From positions 62,001 through 126,000 of the forward strand of contig NZ_RHLN01000001.1 of NCBI RefSeq assembly GCF_004121075.1: a stretch of 64,000 nucleotides of DNA, read 5' to 3'. Origin of the DNA: Lutibacter sp. HS1-25 (lineage in GTDB: Bacteria; Bacteroidota; Bacteroidia; Flavobacteriales; Flavobacteriaceae). The position numbers and the translations under genes were made by a program. Within the stretch, counting starts at the first letter, position 1. Every line of letters starts with the position of its first letter. Shown here piece after piece: positions 60,445 through 64,000 of this stretch. The notes below the pieces were generated by a model, which was not told the DNA's origin, searched no databases, and was given only the letters and a program-made list of their open reading frames with translations.

Positions 60445-61317
60445 ATGGATACTAAAGAAATACTTAAAAAAGTTCGTAAAATTGAGATCAAGACACGCCG
60501 TTTGTCTGATCACATCTTTTCAGGCGAATACCACAGTTCGTTTAAAGGACGTGGTATGACTTTTTCTGAAGTGCGACAATACCAGTATGGAGATGATGTT
60601 AGAGCAATTGACTGGAATGTAACCGCACGTTATAACGAGCCTTATGTAAAAGTTTTTGAAGAAGAACGCGAGTTAACCATGATGTTAATGGTTGATATTT
60701 CGGGCTCAGAGTTGTTTGGTACAACCCAGCAATTTAAACGCGATACCATTACTGAAATTGCTGCTACATTGGCATTTTCGGCAATTCAAAATAATGATAA
60801 AGTTGGATTGTTACTTTTTTCTGATGAAATAGAATTGTTTATTCCGCCTAAAAAAGGAAAAAGCCACGTGCTTAGAATTATTAGAGAATTGATTGAATTT
60901 CATCCTAAAAGTTCAAAAACAAGCATCAACGGGGCGTTAAAGTTTTTATCGCAGGTTATGAAAAAGAAAGCCATTGTTTTTGTGCTTTCTGATTTTATGG
61001 ATACACATTACGAACATACCTTAAAAATTGTTGGAAGAAAACACGATGTTACAGGTATTAGAGTGTATGATAAGCACGATGTTTCTATTCCAAATTTAGG
61101 AATGGTAAGTATGCTAGATGCCGAAACAGGAAAAACAATGTTGGTTAATACGGCTTCAAAAAGTGTAAGAAATGGCTATACAGAGCATTATTTAAAATCG
61201 GTAGATTATTTTGAAAAATCTTTTAGCCACAGTGGTGCAGGAACCATCAGTTCTAGAATTGATGAAAGTTATGTGAAAAAATTATTAGGATATTTTAAAC
61301 GTAAAGGCGCTCGATAG
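60445..61317 (+). CDS. DUF58 domain protein of the Bat operon
   Basis: 290 residues from the ATG at 60445; an upstream TTG frame would translate the hairpin and is rejected. DUF58 core: HSSFKGRGMTFSEVRQYQYGDDVRAIDWN (about 33-61) and the vWA-like MLMVDISGSELFGT with MIDAS D-x-S-x-S. Such proteins pair with MoxR ATPases. It is soluble, without signal peptide or span. The next gene begins 32 bp later. Role: assembly of an unidentified complex in oxygen or envelope stress, by family. Confidence 0.9.
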   Translation: MDTKEILKKVRKIEIKTRRLSDHIFSGEYHSSFKGRGMTFSEVRQYQYGDDVRAIDWNVTARYNEPYVKVFEEERELTMMLMVDISGSELFGTTQQFKRDTITEIAATLAFSAIQNNDKVGLLLFSDEIELFIPPKKGKSHVLRIIRELIEFHPKSSKTSINGALKFLSQVMKKKAIVFVLSDFMDTHYEHTLKIVGRKHDVTGIRVYDKHDVSIPNLGMVSMLDAETGKTMLVNTASKSVRNGYTEHYLKSVDYFEKSFSHSGAGTISSRIDESYVKKLLGYFKRKGAR

Positions 61318-61349
61318 CTTTTAATTTGAATGCAGTGAAGAAATTAAAA

Positions 61350-62279
61350 ATGAAGAAACTTATAGTTTGTATATTTTTTGTAGTTGGATTTGTTGGGTTT
61401 TCTCAAGAAAATCCGGTTTCGATACAGGTAGACACCACTTCTATTAGAATTGGTGAACAAATTCAATTTAAAATAATTGTAAATGAAAAAGCAAATGTTG
61501 TTTTTCCTACGTTGCAATTAGACAGTTTAAAAAAGGTTGAAGTTGTTGAAGCACTTCCAACAGACACTTTAAAAGAATATGTAGAAAAAAAATATTTATT
61601 AACCAGTTTTGATAGTGGTGTTTATGTAATTCCGCAGCAAACAGTATTGATTAATAATAAAAAATTTCTAACAGATTCTTTAATGGTTAGTGTGGCTACA
61701 GTAAAAGTAGATACTACCAAACAAAAAATGTTTGGGATTAAAGCCATACAAAGAGAACCAAAAACCTTCGACGATTACAAGCATTTATTTTGGTGGTTGA
61801 TTCCAATTTTTGTGCTAATTGCCATTATTTTGTATTTCGTCTTCAGAAAGAAAAAACAAATTGAAGCTCCAAAAGTATATGTGGCACCAATTGTAGAAGC
61901 ATTACAACGTTTAAAAGAACTTGATGAAAAAGAGTTGTTAAAACGTAACGAAATTAAAATTTACTATTCGGAATTAACAGATATTGTAAGAACGTATATT
62001 GAAAAAGATATCAATATACCAGCTTTGGAATCAACAACAAATGAGTTGATTGAAACCATACAAGATTTTAATGCATCTAGTAAATTGGGTATTTCAAAAG
62101 AAACAATTCAACAATTAAAAGAAGTGTTACAAAGTGCCGATTTGGTGAAATTTGCAAAATCAGCGCCTATTGTTGAAGAAATTAAAGGTCATAGAAATTT
62201 AGCCGAACGCATTTTGCAAAGTCTAAAACCTGTAAAAGTTGAAGAACCCTTAAAAGAGAAAGAAAATGAGGTGGAATAA
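61350..62279 (+). CDS. BatD-like or BatA-operon membrane protein
   Basis: 309 residues from the ATG at 61350, which gives a signal peptide (about 1-19, GFSQ); an upstream TTG start is disfavoured. A periplasmic beta domain (about 20-140, IQVDTTSIRIGEQIQFKIIV) is followed by one span (about 147-165, LFWWLIPIFVLIAIILYFVF) and a cytoplasmic helical tail. The layout fits the small protein between DUF58 and BatA in Flavobacteriaceae. Its last 14 bases overlap the start of the next gene. Confidence 0.78.
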   Translation: MKKLIVCIFFVVGFVGFSQENPVSIQVDTTSIRIGEQIQFKIIVNEKANVVFPTLQLDSLKKVEVVEALPTDTLKEYVEKKYLLTSFDSGVYVIPQQTVLINNKKFLTDSLMVSVATVKVDTTKQKMFGIKAIQREPKTFDDYKHLFWWLIPIFVLIAIILYFVFRKKKQIEAPKVYVAPIVEALQRLKELDEKELLKRNEIKIYYSELTDIVRTYIEKDINIPALESTTNELIETIQDFNASSKLGISKETIQQLKEVLQSADLVKFAKSAPIVEEIKGHRNLAERILQSLKPVKVEEPLKEKENEVE

Positions 62280-63273
62280 TTTTGAGTTTCTAAATCCGGA
62301 GTTCTTTTGGTTTTTAACAATTATTCCGGCATTGGTAATCTGGTATTTTTTGGTACGCAATAGAGATACTGCAAGCTTAACCATTACAAGCACAACTGGT
62401 TTTAAAGTAAAACCTTCAAAAGTTGCAAAGTTAAAACCAATATTAGCAGTTTTAAGACTGGCAGCACTTACGTTGTTGATAATTGCTTTGGCAAGACCAA
62501 GAATTGTTGAAGTTAGTTCGCATTCTAAAACCAATAAAGGTATTGACATTGTAATGGCAATAGATGTTTCGGCAAGTATGTTGTCTCGCGATTTAAAACC
62601 AAATAGGTTAGAAGCGCTAAAAAGTGTAGCAGGTGAGTTTATATCTCAGCGTCCAAATGATAGAATAGGAATTGTAGTTTACGCTGGAGAAAGTTTTACA
62701 AAAACACCCATTACAAGCGATAAACGCATTGTTAGAAATACCATTTCTGATATAAAATGGGGCGAATTAGATGGTGGTACAGCTATTGGCATGGGCTTAG
62801 GATCGGCCGTAAACAGGTTAAAAGGAAGTAAAGCAAAAAGTAAAGTAATTATTTTATTAACCGATGGTGTAAATAATACCGGTTTTGTAGATCCAAAAAC
62901 AGCAACCGAATTGGCTGTTGGCTTGGGTATAAAAGTCTATACAATTGGCTTAGGAACCAATGGTAATGCGCCATCACCTTATGCAAAAGATCCTAGAACG
63001 GGCGAATTGTTATTTAGAAATGCACCTGTTGAAATTGATGAGGATTTGTTAAAGTACATTGCCAATGAAACCGAAGGAAAATATTTTAGAGCAACTGACA
63101 ATACCAAATTAAAGGCCATTTACGAAGAAATTAACAAGCTAGAAAAAACAGAAATAGAAGAGTTTAAATATTACAATTACGAAGAAAAATACAGACTGCT
63201 GGTTATTTTAGCAGGATTTTTAATTTTAATTGAGGTGTTGTTAAAAAATACCATATTTAAAAGTTTTATTTAA
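62266..63273 (+). CDS. batA: von Willebrand factor A protein BatA
   Basis: 335 residues. Two N-terminal spans (about 12-30, 57-75), a VWA domain (about 88-290) with MIDAS D-V-S-A-S in IVMAIDVSASMLSRD, and a C-terminal span (about 310-330). It overlaps the preceding gene by 14 bp, so translation is coupled. Bat proteins were named for aerotolerance in Bacteroides; the molecular job is not settled. Confidence 0.92.
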   Translation: MRWNNFEFLNPEFFWFLTIIPALVIWYFLVRNRDTASLTITSTTGFKVKPSKVAKLKPILAVLRLAALTLLIIALARPRIVEVSSHSKTNKGIDIVMAIDVSASMLSRDLKPNRLEALKSVAGEFISQRPNDRIGIVVYAGESFTKTPITSDKRIVRNTISDIKWGELDGGTAIGMGLGSAVNRLKGSKAKSKVIILLTDGVNNTGFVDPKTATELAVGLGIKVYTIGLGTNGNAPSPYAKDPRTGELLFRNAPVEIDEDLLKYIANETEGKYFRATDNTKLKAIYEEINKLEKTEIEEFKYYNYEEKYRLLVILAGFLILIEVLLKNTIFKSFI

Positions 63274-63348
63274 AGAAATTAAATGCTTTACGAAAAGCAC
63301 AAATTAGCAATTAAACCATTCAACCTTTAAACTTATAAACAGAAGGAA

Positions 63349-64000
63349 ATGTATCAAATAGAAGAACCAACATATTTTATTTACTTAGCAATTATTCCAG
63401 TAATATTTGTACTGTTTTTGTTGGTGCTTTGGTGGAAAAAGCGAACACAAAAACAATTTGCAGACAGTGATTTAATTAACAGATTAAGTCCAGAAAAATC
63501 TACGTTTAAATCATTTTTAAAAATCTCAGTGCTTAGTTTAGGACTGGCTTTTTTAATAGTTTCATTAACAAACCCAAAAATGGGCACAAAATTAGAAACT
63601 ATCAAACGTGAAGGTGTAGATATTGTTTTTGCTTTAGACGTTTCTAAAAGTATGTTGGCTGAGGATATTGCACCAAGCAGGTTAGACAAAGCAAAGCAAA
63701 TTATTACTAAAATTATAGATAATTTGGGTAGCGACAGGGTTGGAATTATAATTTACGCAGGCAACTCTTATCCGTTATTGCCAATAACAACAGACCACGC
63801 TGCGGCAAAAATGTTTTTACAAAATGCAGATCCCGATATGGTTTCAAGTCAAGGAACTGCAATTGGTGGCGCCATTGATAGAGGTATTACTTATTTTGAT
63901 GATCAAGAGCAAACAAACCGATTTTTATTTGTTGTTTCAGATGGCGAAGATCATAACGAAAGTCCAGAAACATTGGCCAAAGATGCAGTTTCAAAAGGTA
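63349..64000 (+). CDS. batB: von Willebrand factor A protein BatB (cut by the window edge)
   Basis: Open frame from ATG 63349 to the end of the window (217 codons, no stop). N-terminal spans (about 8-27 and 60-78), then the VWA start with MIDAS D-V-S-K-S in IVFALDVSKSMLAEDIAPS, about 92-120, and a G-I-I-I-Y-A-G-N strand. It is the second VWA gene of the operon, 75 bp after batA, as in the canonical batA-batB order. The C-terminal half lies outside. Confidence 0.9.
   Translation, partial: MYQIEEPTYFIYLAIIPVIFVLFLLVLWWKKRTQKQFADSDLINRLSPEKSTFKSFLKISVLSLGLAFLIVSLTNPKMGTKLETIKREGVDIVFALDVSKSMLAEDIAPSRLDKAKQIITKIIDNLGSDRVGIIIYAGNSYPLLPITTDHAAAKMFLQNADPDMVSSQGTAIGGAIDRGITYFDDQEQTNRFLFVVSDGEDHNESPETLAKDAVSKG

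Noticed and set aside
1-64000. CRISPR arrays, insertion sequences, integrases or prophage genes
   Set aside because: Both strands were read for repeat-spacer units, transposase motifs and phage proteins; none was found.

Overview
The window is chromosomal DNA of a low-GC member of the Bacteroidota, almost certainly the family Flavobacteriaceae. The evidence is AT-rich coding, a SusC-like TonB receptor with an N-terminal carboxypeptidase-like domain, a protein with a type IX secretion (T9SS) C-terminal sorting domain, OmpA proteins with TSP3 repeats, a Bat aerotolerance operon, promoters of the TTG-N17-23-TAnnTTTG type, and few Shine-Dalgarno sequences. The genus cannot be fixed from the sequence. 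I see no insertion sequence, prophage, integrase, rRNA or CRISPR array; about 54 protein genes and one tRNA account for nearly all of it.

Layout. 0-5.3 kb: a small secreted YwqK/MORN-like protein, a candidate surface lipoprotein with its TonB-dependent receptor, and a free-standing copy of the receptor's N-terminal domain. All three transcription units are preceded by arrays of TTAAC/GTAAA-type direct repeats spaced about 11 bp, which look like Pho boxes. 5.4-14 kb: dgt, a large T9SS cargo protein, an esterase and dxs. 14-17.3 kb: an ECF sigma factor with a membrane protein (possible anti-sigma), a Spy-like protein and an outer-membrane-like protein, then a tadA-like deaminase. 17.5-21 kb: TPR protein, DUF4292 lipoprotein, EnvC-type murein hydrolase activator, thioesterase. 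21.2-25.6 kb: a MalT-type LuxR regulator, a small protein and a class C serine hydrolase, possibly an accessory cassette. 25.7-33.1 kb: HU-SPOR fusion protein, dprA, HAD phosphatase, a repeat-rich intergenic patch, EamA transporter, mfd.

33.2-44.6 kb: TerB-like protein, three paralogous outer-membrane barrels (one lacking the OmpA domain), kbl, and the two halves of an AddAB-like helicase-nuclease separated by kbl and two ompA genes. 44.6-50.6 kb: alpha/beta hydrolase, MATE transporter, enoyl-CoA hydratase, a 59-residue membrane protein, queD, pth, rplY, prs. 50.7-59.2 kb: tRNA-Leu(CAA), a DsbD/TlpA thiol-redox pair, a class V aminotransferase, HupE-like protein, dCMP deaminase, S41 protease, lpxH. 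59.3 kb to the end: a MoxR-DUF58-BatD-like-BatA-BatB operon cut off by the window edge.

Most genes are ordinary housekeeping genes. The most interesting signal is regulatory: the phased direct-repeat arrays that tie together the receptor, lipoprotein and two small secreted proteins at the left end, suggesting a nutrient-limitation (possibly phosphate) uptake system. A second is the repeated GGTCTAAA element upstream of genes in the sigma-factor cluster.
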